Origin: Albula goreensis
Taxonomy: Eukaryota; Chordata; Actinopteri; Albuliformes; Albulidae
Direction of reading: 5' to 3'
Assembly (NCBI GenBank): GCA_022829145.1
Contig: CM040755.1
Span: forward strand, 19,024,563-19,088,562
Length of the DNA: 64,000 nt
Shown: one piece after another, positions 36,853 to 49,480 of the stretch
How the letters are laid out: every line of letters begins with the position of its first letter
Position numbering within the stretch: the stretch's first letter is position 1
Made by a program: the position numbers and the translations under genes
The notes under the pieces: model-generated
The model's database searches: none
Told to the model about the DNA's origin: nothing
The model's input: the letters and a program-made list of their open reading frames with translations, nothing else

Positions 36853-39800
36853 GAATGTTTTATCCATAGCTACAACAAAAACGCATTAATGAGGACACTA
36901 TCTGGTTGTTGACTGTCAGATTCTCAAGGAATCTAGTTTGGGTCCCATTGACTCTGGTTCTGTATAGGCCCGATGTGGCACGATAACCCACTGTCCATCA
37001 TAATCAGAAAAGTTTTCCCAGCAGTTTATATCAGATAGTTTGAATGGCCTGGGTTCATCTGCGTTGCATTCTAAAATAATCCTTGAGCTGATCTACTGTG
37101 ATCCTGCTAACAGGACAAGCCAAAGCACACCGCCCACCACACACCCATAAGCCTTAGCCTTAGTGCCCTCAACCACAAGACATTCTTGCCTCCAGGACCA
37201 TTCAAATACATAGTCTCAATTAAAAAGACATTGTGTGTCATGTCCTCATAATTTTATATGCATAATATATGTCATAATATATTTTTTTGCATTTTCAAAT
37301 CTGTGAAAATTCCAACTGATCACTGGAAAAGCCTACTCACTGGGTTTATGAACACTCTGGGCAGCTGCTGTGGAATCTTCATAATACAGACTGGCATCTG
37401 CATTACCCCAAATAACCAAATTTTCAAATCGGTTAACAGGCATCCACACTGAGAGGGAAAGCAGTAATATGTGGTGGAATGTGTCCTCGACTGCACAGTG
37501 CAGAGACCTAGAGTGTGCTCTGAACAGGAAAGAAAAGAAAACACAATCTGGAAAGCCTTTTGTTAGCAAATGGATAATATGGGTTTATTTGAAATGTCAT
37601 CATTGAGATCAATGTTTCAAACAATGTTATGTGTTCTTCTCTGGTGTGATTTAAACCTAAAAGAAATTCTGCTCTTACACAGTAGTCTTTACACAAAAAG
37701 ATTGCACTAGGGTGGAATTCAGTACTGCTTAATGGAACTTCCTTACTGTCATTCATTCAGGTGAGATCATGAGGAATGATCAATGTATGCAGATCCTTTT
37801 TGCTTTGCTGTCTTCAGATATTTTTTTATTATTCATGACTGCATTTAAACCGATTCTTCCAGGTCACCTGGCTGAAGCGAGTTTTGTCAAAGTGAGTGTG
37901 TCTCAGCAAGAGGGACGTTCTAGCCTGCTTTGGGTTTACTTAACAGTGTGACTGGATCTGTGGTCAGTACCCACGTGTTTTTAGGGAGTTTACAGACCGT
38001 TTTTAAAACTCAGCCAGGAAGGGGAGCCGAACCCCATGCTGATAGGAGACGGCCGCCGACAGCGTCACCATCCCTTCCTCTCCCCCCAGCCCAGACTCAG
38101 GCCCCATCTGCAGGGCGGATGCACAGAGTTCACTACAGTTCACTGAGGGCCTTCAACACAGAGCGTGCCGTCCCACAACAGCTGGGAGAGATTGCACTTA
38201 TGGACATGAAAGAGCGTGTCACTGGTCACCTTTTTATTTTGTTTTATTTTATTTTGTCTGTCAAAACTGTGAACGTCTGTCATCATTTACTCACCAGTGT
38301 CTGTCTGGCTCTTGGCTTATTCCTGTTTTAATGAAAGTAAATCCTTGCAAATGTATGTCTGAGTGAAGCAGGCATGTTTGCTTCTATGAAAGGTTTAATA
38401 GGACGTAAAAATATACCACCCAAGCTGTCATGCTAAAAACTTTTACGCTTTTATAATAAAAGAATTAAAAAAAATTGAAGGTAAAAAAAGCAGATTTAAT
38501 TCAGCAATCTGAAATGAATCTCTGAGTCTTTGTCTGTTTGTTTCATTGCCCAGCCCAAAACAGAGACACATTTACAGTCAAAAGGTATAGCTCAGTACTT
38601 AAGCGTTTACTGCAGGATACTGGGTAGGTCTTTAAGCAGATGATGTGTGCTGGCGGGGGAGAGTCCGTATGTCTCTGTCAATCCCCAAGCCCCTCTGTCA
38701 CCAGAGACAGGCCCTAGATCAATCTCACAGTTACACAGGCTCTGCCCTGTCATTTTCTCCTTGTTCTCTCTGTGATTGTAGAGAGAAAAGTCTTGGCTTT
38801 TATCTGTCCATGCAGTGCTTTCTGCTGAGTTAGATTAATGGCTCTTTAATGTAGCCCTAATTTGGAGGATGGAGGTTTTAGGCAAACGTTTTGGCAGAAA
38901 GAAAGACCATGGGGCTCTGCAGCTTGTTTGGTAATGAGGATTGTTTTCCACTCTTTTATGTAGGTTTTGTTTTCCAGCTTGAGTCTGCACAATGAGTATT
39001 TTCCATGTCAGTTTTGCATTGTTTTATTTAAACTGCGTTAAGTCCTTAAGTAATCATTTTGATTAGTCATGATTTGAACAGAGAATGTCTGGTCACAAAT
39101 GGGGACTTCACTTGAAAAGCACAATTTTTTTACATTGAAAAAGTTGGTGAAAGAAACATGAAAGAATCATGTTAAGTGTGTACATTTGGCATGTAGAGCT
39201 ATAAAGCTGAGTCATAAAATGGCATGATTGTGTATAAACACTGCGATCTAAACTCCCTCTTTATGACTCTGCACTCTAGAGTTTCTTGTTATTTTGTAGT
39301 CATTAGATGGTTTTGTCCTTCCAGTAAAAGCGGTCATGATTGTGTGTAACAGGAATGGTTGTAGTTGTGTTCATGTGCCGATGTGGTTTAGCTTGGTCGT
39401 TATTTTCTGGTCTCTGCTTGTAGAAATGGATTTCCTTGTATGGTCACTCTGCAGTCTTTCTTCACTCTAGGGTGGTCATTGTTGCGTAGCCAGTATACAG
39501 TCTATCTCCTTGTAGGAGCAATAATAATTTGTGTGGTCATAATGTGGTGTGTAGAGGTGGTCAGACCTGGAAAGGCATCTCTTCCCCCATCGCCTCCTGT
39601 GTTCACAGCCACGGTGCTGACATGCAGCTGCATGGAGAGCCTGTTATTGCTCATCACTGAGATCACTAAGGTGTCCAGTCGTGTCCAGCTAGCTGCTGGT
39701 GGTGTGGAGCTGCCTCATCAAATTTTATATGTATATATGAGGAGGCAAACTAGCAAAACAGTAATTTCTCTTGTGAATATGAGATTTGTGAAATGTGTAC

Positions 39801-40405
39801 ATGAGATTTCTTAATGGGTTTAAGTTTACATATAATTGTAATATCTTGTTTAAAAAATATATTGCAATGCTCACAGCTTTATAAGGTAGAGCAAACAACA
39901 ATAAATAAGAAATAAATCAAAAGTCGATTAACCACTGAAAACATTTTAATGAGAAAACAAGAAAGGAGGAAAAAGAGAAACAGAAAACATATGAAGATGA
40001 AAGCATCTTCTGCAGCTATCTGAAAGGGTGGATATTGTGAAAAGGATTTTATTATGGGAGCAGCACTGACAGCAAGAGCATCTGACAGTAGTTGAGAAGA
40101 ACCTAAAAAGACCTGGCAGGAGATAGGGGGAGTTGAAATAGCCTTGGTTCCCTCTGATTGGCATGTTTATGGACTGAAATGGTGACTGTGTCAATCTAGA
40201 TAGTTGCTTTGGCTGGAAGTTACCCAGACACCTGCATTATGAGTCACCGCTGGAGTCCTTTTAATCTGTATCATTATGTATCTCATCTGTCCAGCTGGCC
40301 TGCTGGATGATGTAAACTGACCTGATACATTGGCCTTACTTGCTAGGCCCATGCCCATGTATCTGCTTTATGAACAAGCAAAACTGACCCCCACCCCACA
40401 GCCCC

Positions 40406-40407
<2 letters not shown>

Positions 40408-40489
<82 letters not shown>
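40408..40489. repeat. (CA)41 microsatellite
   Basis: About 82 bases of pure CA, one of the two longest pure dinucleotide tracts in the window. Confidence 0.95.
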
Positions 40490-40491
<2 letters not shown>

Positions 40492-40679
40492 TTTCTCTTA
40501 CAGCATTGGGGTTATTTACGACCCATTAAAGATGTGTCGGGGAACTCGATATTAGTGGTTATTTATGGCACCTCTCACCCTAATGATGCTACTTAACAAG
40601 GTGATTTAGCATGCACGGGTTTATGGAGCATTTTGACTGACAGTTCTGTGTAACTAAAGAAAGAATGGAGGGAGGAATT

Positions 40680-41270
40680 AAAGCTATCCATTCTGTAGCA
40701 GCGCTCTAGAGCATGGGCGTGCTTTGATGTGGCCCAGTGGCCTGGCGTCGCCTTTGATTAGAGACGTCAGTGGGGCCTGGCCGGGGTTGTGTGACCCATT
40801 AAAGTTAACAAGGGCTGTTTACGGGTCAGCCTGTCTTTATGGCGGAGATCAGTCATACTGCTCTGTCGTTGATGAGAGTGGGATTTCCTCTTCATCTTCC
40901 TCCTCCTCATCCTCCTCCTTGTTGCCTCCTGATTGTGTTTGTTTATTGCAGCCAGCCTGAGCCAATCAAAATCCCTGCCTGTTTATCGGTGTAATGAGAG
41001 GCTGGAGATCATTGCCAATGGCTGATTTCATTTATTTATTTATTTATTTTGCATTTTTTCTGTTTGCTGGGTGATTTCCCTTCGGACTCACGGTTTGATG
41101 TGCAAAACAAAGCTCTTGCATGGATTGCTATGGAAATGTGAGTTTTGATTAGGTCTGGGCTAGTTGCCGTGACGATTGTTTATGCAGAGACCGGATTGGT
41201 TTTCAGCCTGGACTGAGTTAGGTAAAATGAGCATCTGCGGTGGGCGTTGGTGCGAACGGCGCAATAGGTG
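40680..41270. other. Candidate regulatory/conserved non-coding block
   Basis: Complex, CpG-containing sequence in an otherwise AT-rich interval, interrupted by a TCC-rich run (40,885-40,925) and a TTTA repeat (41,031-41,050). Words such as 'tgagccaatcaaaatccc' (CCAAT), 'gattagagacgtcag' (CRE-like ACGTCA), 'tgtttatcggtgtaatgaga' and 'gattgtttatgcagag' (forkhead-like TGTTTA/TTGTTTA) are dense here. It lies on the alx4 3' side, so an alx4 or tspan18 enhancer is possible. No alignment was available. Confidence 0.25.
41031..41050. repeat. (TTTA)5 microsatellite
   Basis: Five tandem TTTA units. Simple repeat. Confidence 0.9.
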
Positions 41271-42157
41271 GGTGCAGCTGGTGAATGGATGTGTCAGTGT
41301 TTGATAAACTGGAAGTTCAAATGCTGAAGTGAATGTGAGGATGTGAGGTGTCCCTCCCCATCAACATCCCATTGGCTGTCTTCCACTAACATTGATGGGC
41401 ACAGCCAAGCCACAGCGACTCCAGTGGTGTGTTCATTGTCTTAGCTGTCATGATGCTAGCACAGAATTACACATTGTCTCCTCTCTCTGGGAACAGTAAA
41501 GTGCCATTGGCAGTTTGGAAACTCTTTCTAAATTTTTTTCCCAGCATACATTTTTACAGACCCCAGGGCTAAACCCAGATAGCAGCGCAATCAGAAATCA
41601 ACTAATACACAGCGTTAGGGGACCTGCCTCTGCAGTGATCCTTCTGCTTTCCTTTGGAAAAAGAAAAGAGAGAGACTGGAAAAGAACAAACCAAAAGACA
41701 TTACTGAGTCTTTACCCTGATGGACTCATCTGGCAGATCTCAAACTCCATCAGGAGGAGCATCAGGTCCCTGCACTGGGGTTATTTGGTGACAAGAGCCC
41801 TGCCAGCTGTCCTTTCTTTGCTGTTATGGATAGTTTCCAAACTATTGCACAACTTTTAAAAGGGAGTCTTCCTTTTCCTTTCCTCCTTTTTTTAAATCCT
41901 GGATTGGAATGTTGGAGCAGTATGAGCATCTTGGTGCTGTGCCAGTCTGGCAGTGGGAATGAGTCTTAATTTTTGCCTGCTTGTCTTCTCCTTTCCTCAG
42001 TGAGTGCCACCCCCATGGGTTTGTTTATGATGTCCCTCCCAGATTCACTGGGAAAATGCTCTACTCCAGAAATGAGAGACAGCAGATCCTCTCCACATAT
42101 CTCTAATGGGAACTGATTTAACTGATTTGCCCTGGCCATATCATCCTGTAGCTTTCT

Positions 42158-42238
42158 CCTTCCCTGTCTTTCTCAACATCCCTTTCCCTCTCTCCTCTCT
42201 CTTTTCCTCTGCCTTTACCTCTTTCTCTCCATTCCAGT
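42158..42238. repeat. Polypyrimidine tract
   Basis: About 80 bases dominated by C and T (ccctttccctctctcctctc and similar), ending in 'ccattccag'. It looks like a splice acceptor region, but no coding frame with recognisable motifs follows, so I treat it as low-complexity. Confidence 0.6.
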
Positions 42239-42829
42239 TTCTCTGACTCGTTTTCATCGTTTAGACACATCAGCTGTCATTGTGCTCCTTTTTCCTTTTC
42301 TACATATCCCATTTTTCCCTTTCTTTCTGCCAGAGATTCTCTGACCCAAGGTCATAGTTCATGTGGACCACTAAGATATTAGGCAATCACATCTTTCTTT
42401 ACAAAAAGACTAATACAATAACACTGGTACTAACCATTGCTGATGACATCATCATTTTGATTTCTAAATGACTCCTACCCCGCCCCTTCCAAATCATTCC
42501 ATGACCATCTCCCTAAATAAGTAATGCATCTCTCCTGGAAAAAAGAAAAACCCTAAAATAACAAAATATCTAGGGCTTGATAAAAATCTCTGAGGGGCTT
42601 TGGTTTGACTCAGACCAGCTGTGCTGTGTGATGCAGTCCTCTTTCGATGGGTTTCCATGCTTAATAGTGTCATGGGCACCTCCTGATCCTGCAAAAAAAA
42701 TCCCTCAGTGTCTCCTGGAGGCAAGGGCCAATCAGGGGAGAGACATACAATCCTTTTAGGCCGGAGGGGTTACCACAGTGACCTCACAACACTGTCTGTT
42801 GTTCCTTCCCCCTGGTTAAAAGAAAATGC

Positions 42830-43110
42830 GTGCAAGAAGCTGAAAACCAGTGCCGCCCCCCCTCCCTCCTCCTGGCTCCCTGGCCAGGCTTGGGCGCCAC
42901 CAGGGCATATGTGATGACAGGCTGGCCTGATGCTGTCCATGGCAGCAGGATTAGCTACCCTCACCTGGAGGCGTTTAAGACCCATTGCGACAATTGAGGG
43001 CAATTTTGGGATAATGATGTGAAAGGAGAGTCGGTGTGCTGTCGGGCAGCCGCAGGGGAGGAGTGGGTGGTGCGTGGGCATGTCCCAGCCTTGTGGGGCA
43101 GAGAATTGAC
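42830..43110. other. Candidate regulatory/conserved non-coding block
   Basis: GC-richer block with many non-repetitive words, including 'gcatatgtgatgacagg' (TGACAG, TALE homeobox-like), 'gcaggattagctaccctcac' (GGATTA, bicoid/Pitx-like) and 'tgggataatgatgtgaaagg'. Open frames across it are on both strands and lack domains. Offered as a possible enhancer only. Confidence 0.22.
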
Positions 43111-43807
43111 AGCAGTGTGGCATCAAGAGGCAGGAATCAGACCCAGGCTGCATAGGTAACTCGCCACCTGCAGTCTCAGCCCCCCCTATCTATTTCCAGA
43201 GAATGCTAGCAATGCTTGGTACAGCACTGTAAATAATACACATTTCATTCCCCACCCCGATTATGCTGAATATTACCTGGTTGAGCATATTTTTTCAGTC
43301 TATGAATTCATATCAAACTGTATCTCTTGTCTGTGAATGTATTAAAAATTTTGTATGTCCATTAACATGATAGAATTAAAACGTGCATCAATTCATCAGA
43401 TATTACTCATCGGGATGATTGGAGACCCTGGACATCTGCTTTTTCTTTTAAGGTGAATATTATGCCATTGCTGGGAATTTGAGGTTTTACAAGAGCATAA
43501 TTGTTTTAAGCTACCAATTAGGGGTTGCCACTCAGCAAGTTAAGCAACTGTTTCAAACGTCTCGGAATGAGCAGCACAACCCTTATGGCTCCTTTGGATT
43601 CCTTGTGCATAGATGCTATCTGTTTCTATCCTGTTCTTTGTGTAGGTGTGGAGGGAGTACCTGAAGAGGAATGACAGCACCCAGGCCAGCTGCACCTGCA
43701 GGACAATGAGAGGAGCAATTGAAAGTTGGACTGGATCAATGATGTGTGCTGATTCAGACAGTCTTCTATCACTCAGTTTTGAGAGTGTGCTTGTGTGGAA
43801 TATGAAT

Positions 43808-44023
43808 ACATTACATTACTGCCATTTAGCTGATGCTTTTATCCAAAGAGACTCACAGATGATTAAGCTAACCAAGGGCAGTCCCCCCTGGGAGCAGTGT
43901 GGGGTTGAGTGCCTTGCTCAGGGGCCCAACAGCACTGGGTGGTACTTGAGGTACAGCGCTGGACTGGGACTTGAACCACCAACCTCAGGTGTCCCATTCA
44001 AGTATCTTAGCCACTAGACTACA
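43808..44023. repeat. Teleost dispersed repeat with ttttatccaaag core
   Basis: Carries the linked words 'acattacattactgcc', 'gatgcttttatccaaagaga', 'gagtgccttgctcaggggcc', 'caacagcactggg' and 'cttgaaccaccaacctcagg', and ends 'ttagccactagactac'. I recognise this ordered set from a very common fish interspersed repeat; I do not assign a family name with certainty. The 123-codon frame overlapping it (43,646-44,017) is not a gene. Confidence 0.75.
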
Positions 44024-44113
44024 GGCTGTCCCCTAAATTCTCACTAAAGCATTAATAGCTACATCATGCCATCATAAAATTCTAAATATGTCAATTTTAT
44101 TCCAATATGCATA

Positions 44114-44129
44114 CATATGATATCATATG
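44114..44129. repeat. 16-bp perfect palindrome
   Basis: 'catatgatatcatatg' is its own reverse complement, and a further 'catatgatatc' follows at 44,131. A short AT-rich palindrome, possibly cruciform-forming; may simply be chance. Confidence 0.8.
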
Positions 44130-44793
44130 ACATATGATATCCCCATTGAGAAATCATACATTGCTACACTCAGCTTTAGCAATCTGAGAAATACTCTTAT
44201 CCAAAAGATAAGATTTTGTAATATGTTGAAGTCTCTTAGTGCCAATTTTTTAGGATACCCTAAACTGATAACCAAGAGTTTATTTTTATCTGTGTGTAAT
44301 TTTCTTATAATTGTGTGCAGATTTACACAAACAGAAAGACGTACATTTCTATCCTTGAAGTCCATCAGTGAGATATTGGTAATTCCTTAATTCAGGGAAA
44401 CTCTTGAAAAGAATCTTGGGATAGTTTCCAGTTAAAACCCCATTGCAAACCATCCCTCCCACTTCACCCAGAGGTGATGATGTGTGCTGTCCACAGCCAA
44501 CAGAAGGCCATGGATGTGTGGTGGAGAGGGGGAATTCTGTCCAGTAAGGAAAGCAGGCAATCTCCTTCCTTCCCTCTGATAAACTCATCTACTCATGATT
44601 CTGCTGCATGGGTAACCAGGGTAACTCTGTCTCATGTGAAATAAAGCTTGGGCTTGTCCCCCTTATCCGACTTTGATTGATGGCCCCCTATTCCACCCCC
44701 AATGAAGTGTGTTTACATAAAACAGACTGTCTCTGATGTCCACCCCTCCCTTCCCATTCCCATCCCATTCCATCGCATGCCCACCGCCATCCC

Positions 44794-44842
44794 ATCTCTC
44801 TCTCTCTCTCTCTATCTCTCTCTCCCACACACACACACACAC
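44794..44842. repeat. Compound (TC)n(CA)n microsatellite
   Basis: TC repeat with one TA interruption to 44,824, then (CA) to 44,842. Confidence 0.9.
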
Positions 44843-47003
44843 CTCCCTATCCATCCAATGAACAGGTAATAAGTTTGCAGAGTGGTGCACAGGGGGGAGG
44901 GTTAGTTAAAGGTGATAACTCATTTGCAGGTTATAGGAGATTGTTATTGGCCTGCCTCACCTTGTATTTATTATAAATAATATTGTTTTTAAAAAGATGC
45001 ATAATGAGCCTTCAACTGACAATGGTTCAGTAGTTTTTGTGTTTCTTTTCTTTGGGGTCAGAGGTCACTTTCACTCGAGACATTACAAATATACAAATAC
45101 ACAAGTGCTCCAGTGTTGGCACTCAATATCATCCACAGCTGATAGATAGAGGTTAGAGATGGAAAAAAGAAGATTAATAAAATAAAAAAGTAAATACTGT
45201 TGTTTTGATTTTGATCAAGTGGATTAGTGGATCCAGACAGACATGATGCTGAGATAGGCATAAACATTGAGTGTGACTATGTGAGTATTGTGAGAATGCT
45301 CTGCAGACCAGGCAGCAGAAATCCTTCAGTACTCTTCAGTTTCAAAGAAAGGACCTATCAGAGAGGGAGATCACTGGCATTTGAAATACATTTGTACTCC
45401 CTGAAAATCCCTGCCCATGCCTACTGCTGCATCAGATCCCTGGAGCAGCCTGCTGGAGCCAGGCTGCTGTCTGTGATTTGGCCTTCTCCTCTCCTTCCTG
45501 GGAACATTCAAACCTCCAGGCTATGCCACGATGCCCAAGCAGCTGAGCCAGAACCCAGACAAACCCCACACAGTTCCCGCTCTACCTCTGCACTGGCCAG
45601 TCCAACACATCCGCCCGTCTGGGAGAAATGACAGGCTTCCTTTTCAGGAAACAGGGGAATGGAGAGAGTAAAAAAATAGAATGTCCCAGAAAAAAGGGTC
45701 CAGATTTTTAAGGATTACAAACTGTCATCTGTCAAATGTGTCCTGGGACAGCCAGTAATCATGTGCCCTTGTGATATTAAGGGTGCTGGGGAGAGGGAGG
45801 GGTTTGGGTGGGTGCAGGGAAATTAAAAATTTGTTGGGAGATGCCTGCTGCCTGCTGGCCAGCTCTCTTTCCCCAAGATTTCTGCAAAAAAGATGGTCTC
45901 TTTGCCCCTGGGGAATCCAGGAATTTGGGAGGATCAGCCCCCTCATCCTCCAATAGCCTTTATCAACCTTCCTTTACCCTATCTTCCACTTTTGTAAGGG
46001 GTCACTGATCTAGATCACCCTACAAATAAGCATGCATGAGCTTCAGCAAAAATGAAATGAAATTTCCCAGTTTCTCAATTAAATCATATGAACTATTATA
46101 GCTGAAAGATATCACAAGAACACAAACTCATTCTCAAACTCAATCAACATGTCAAATGTGACAAAATGTGACATTTATAAATTATAAACAATGACAAACT
46201 ATGTATGCATATTATCTAGTGCACATCCCAAGTGGATGCAGTTTTGTGTAATGTGTTCAGATTTGTGTCAAGTGGTTTGAAAATCAAGTGGTTATTCTTT
46301 GGGGAAACTGGAAGAAGAGGCAGATATGACTTCAGTTTGGCTTTCAGAACTTTGTTCAAACTTCAAAAGAGAGACAAAGAGAGAAAAAAACAACAATTCT
46401 AAACTGTGACCATGACACTGTTGTTGCCAGAGTTGAGGGCTCCTGGCTCCTGCAGTATTACAGCATGTTGTGGCCTTTGTTCTGGGATCAGAGTACTCTT
46501 GCAGTTGTCGAGGCATCGTTGGAACCCTTAGCAGCCTGAAGGCTATTCTGGGTTTTGCATGTCCCAGCTCAGGATATCATGTCAAAGGGTTCAATTGGGG
46601 ACAGTATTGCATATTTAAACACCCCTTGTATAATCATGCACAACACTGTTTGTAAAATTTAATGAGAAAATTTAACACAGGTAAGACTATGTGAGACTTC
46701 AGGACAGAATACATTCATTACATTTGTAGGAAGTGTAGCTGAGAAGAAAGAATCCCTGCTTTGCATCATTGCATAAACAGAAAAGAGTCAGAAACCATCA
46801 GCAATCGGATACATATTGATAATGCCAGAGAAAGATCCAGTAACTTGGTGCAATGTGGCTGAAATTCTTATATTCCTGACCTGGTATGTTTGAAAGTGTG
46901 TACTTACTATGTTTTTGAAATACATGCATGCTTGTGTATGTTAATTTATGTTTACATCGATGTGTATGCATTTGAATGTCTATGAATTGATGCTTGCGTG
47001 CAT

Positions 47004-47004
47004 A

Positions 47005-47046
<42 letters not shown>

Positions 47047-47077
47047 AGGATGAGTGTGTGTGTGCGTGTGTGTGTGT
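47004..47077. repeat. Interrupted (GT)n microsatellite
   Basis: TG repeat from 47,004 with a break at 47,044-47,051 (tgaggatgag) and GCGT variants. The 60-codon Cys/Val-rich frame is an artefact. Confidence 0.9.
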
Positions 47078-47422
47078 TTAGCTCTCTCTTACCCAATGCT
47101 CAGGCTTTTCCCCACATCACTTCCATTTAGGCCGTTTGTAAACAGCTAGCAGTTTTCAGCACCACTATTCAGCATTGGTTGTCACCTGTTGTTAATATTC
47201 ACTCTGTAATCCACCCTGCACAATGTCAGCGGTTCAAAAGGGCGCTGTTAGTATGTTTGTCGAATTCAATTAGCCTGAGATTTTTGGAGGCTCTCCGATC
47301 TCATTTCAGACCCCCGCCTCCGCAAAAGCAAATAGAAGGAGAGGGGTTTTCATGTCTATCCACCGGGAAAATACATTTGCCATTTTTTTAAATAAAGAAT
47401 ATTTTCTTTTATCTCACATTCT

Positions 47423-47428
47423 TTTATT
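47423..47428 (-). terminator. Possible distal poly(A) signal for alx4
   Basis: AATAAA on the minus strand within 'ccaataaaag', about 5.6 kb past the alx4 stop. Mammalian ALX4 has a long 3'UTR (a few kb, from memory), so a distal signal is plausible, but this hexamer is common in AT-rich DNA. Confidence 0.2.
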
Positions 47429-49164
47429 GGTACATTTTTAAAACACTTCCAAAAAATTCAAACAAAGTAAAATGTCAGTACAAAGAAAACAACCCCCTCA
47501 AGATGGCATCTCTTGGAAATTTTCAGGTCAAGTTAGTTGGAGCTCATAGTGAAAGCTGAGTCTCAGCAGGTTTTTCATGAGTTTTCATCAATAGTCCTTC
47601 AAAATAATTGTGAAGGGGTGAGAACATTTAATTTCTACCATTTTGTAAATCAAACAACTCCTGAATTGACAGGGCAACAAAAATGTATCAGATTTATGAA
47701 AATTGCTTTCCACTTCTACCTTTTGCTTGAATGTTGCATAAATGCATCCCTTACAGTGCATGTGCAGGAAATACGGGGAGCACACAGTCTATTATATTAA
47801 GATGGTGGGAATGGAAAGGTGAGATCAATCAACTAATTCCCAAAGGGTTTGCTCCTTGATTTCACTCTGAGATTATTTACTTTAATTAACCATTCATTTG
47901 ACGTATGGTGGTTTAAAGATGTCCTTGACCTCAGAAAAAGTTTCCATGCCAACCTAGAGAAGGTAACCCCCCAAGGCTAGGTACTTTTGGAGAAAAATTG
48001 CTCAATCTTACTAGGACAAAAGATTTAGGGTATTGCCCACTGCAAAAAAATTGTATTTTTTGTCAAAGCAATGTCAAGATTTCCATTTTAAAAGTACATA
48101 TTATGTCATAGTTTTAAACAGGCGAAAAGCTTTTTTGGCTTGAGAAACTCAGTTGGTTGTGTCTGTTTGGCAAAGATCTGGTCTCAATGCAAATAAAATG
48201 TCAGTTTCTAAAACTTTTGTAAGTGCAATAACTTATTGCAATATCTCATGAGAAATATACAAGAACATGAACAAGATTAACCATATTAATTAACAGTATA
48301 ACATTTTAAAAGCAGTAAAATGTAGCTTAAAGCCATGAAATATTTTTAAACATTCATGAACACTTTTTAAAACCAAATTTTAAAGCTATTTAAGCCTGGG
48401 TAAAATTCATACAAATAGAACACAAGCACACAATATCCTCAATTTTTTTTACAAGGAGACAATAATACTTTACAGCAAATTAGTTACATTTTCAAGGGTC
48501 TTTGCTTAACACTGGGAATCAATGAATGTACACAAAAAATACACAGGCAAATAAACAAAACACAAATATTATATTATTCATTTTGAAATTCTATTTGCCC
48601 TGCTTCAGTAGTATAAGAAATGGTAGGGACAGCAGAGGGGTGGTGGGACGAGTGGGGACAGTCCAAAATGAGAAAGTGTCATAACTGAAGATCAAGACAC
48701 AGCGACCCCTAGAGGCCAGTGTACCTAAAGCAGATTTAGATGGTCCTTAAATAAGCATGAATTTTTTTATTTCGTTCAATGTTGAACAATGTTGGGTATA
48801 AGAGGGATCAATGCTACCTGGAAAAATTTTGTGTTTGGATATTTATTACTTTGAGAGTCATGTGCTCAGATTAAAATGCTCTGTGTATGCTATATTTAAA
48901 TTAAGCCAGGATTCAGGTTCTTTTTATCGTGAATGTAATCTCTAAGTAGAGCAGTCAAAACTACACTTGCTTTAGAGAGGCAGTCATGGTATAAATATGT
49001 GTATACATACAAATAAAATGTCCAACAAAGCTGTAAAGATTCAGCTCAAACATTGGTGTTGTCTTTTGGTCCTGAGAAGCCTCCAGCAAAAGCAAACTGC
49101 ATGACTGACTTTCTGAATTCTGTCACAGAATCCATTTCCACAGATGGGCCCAGTGTTAATTAAA

Positions 49165-49480
49165 AATCCTGCCTGAATATGCGTCTCTGTGCTGAGCCGG
49201 AGCCACCCGGCGCTTGGCCAGCGATGGTGTGTGTGCCCTGGGGCGGGGTAGGGCTTTGTAAGAGAAGCCCTGACAGCTGAAGGGAAGCATACGCTAGCTC
49301 TATTTGTTTTGCGTTGGACCTGTGCACAGCTGTGCCGACTCGCCCATCTCCTGGGATGCTAAAACTCTGTGGCTGCCTGGCTATCACTATACACTCTTTA
49401 GTACAGGGGACACCATTTCCAAACCCTGAGAAACGTGCATCAGACTGCCGAGGGAAGACGGCTAGATGTGAATACAACTG
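49165..49480. other. GC-rich island in AT-rich flank
   Basis: Roughly 300 bases clearly richer in G+C and CpG ('gagccggagccacccggcgc', 'gttttgcgttggacctgtgc', 'tgccgactcgcccatctcct') than either side. A 105-codon minus-strand frame spans it without recognisable domains. It could be part of a long alx4 3'UTR, a non-coding RNA exon or an enhancer. I cannot choose. Confidence 0.25.

Noticed and set aside
37930..38331. 133-codon frame in a GC-richer patch
   Set aside because: No domain, no splice logic, hydrophobic tail comes from T-rich DNA; looks like chance.
40330..40596. 88-codon plus-strand frame with His-Thr run
   Set aside because: Also a translation of the CA microsatellite; no conserved flanks.
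42158..42250. Splice acceptor of a hidden exon (long pyrimidine run ending in ccattccag)
   Set aside because: No family-recognisable coding frame or donor follows.
43646..44017. 123-codon frame
   Set aside because: Overlaps the teleost dispersed repeat; not a gene.
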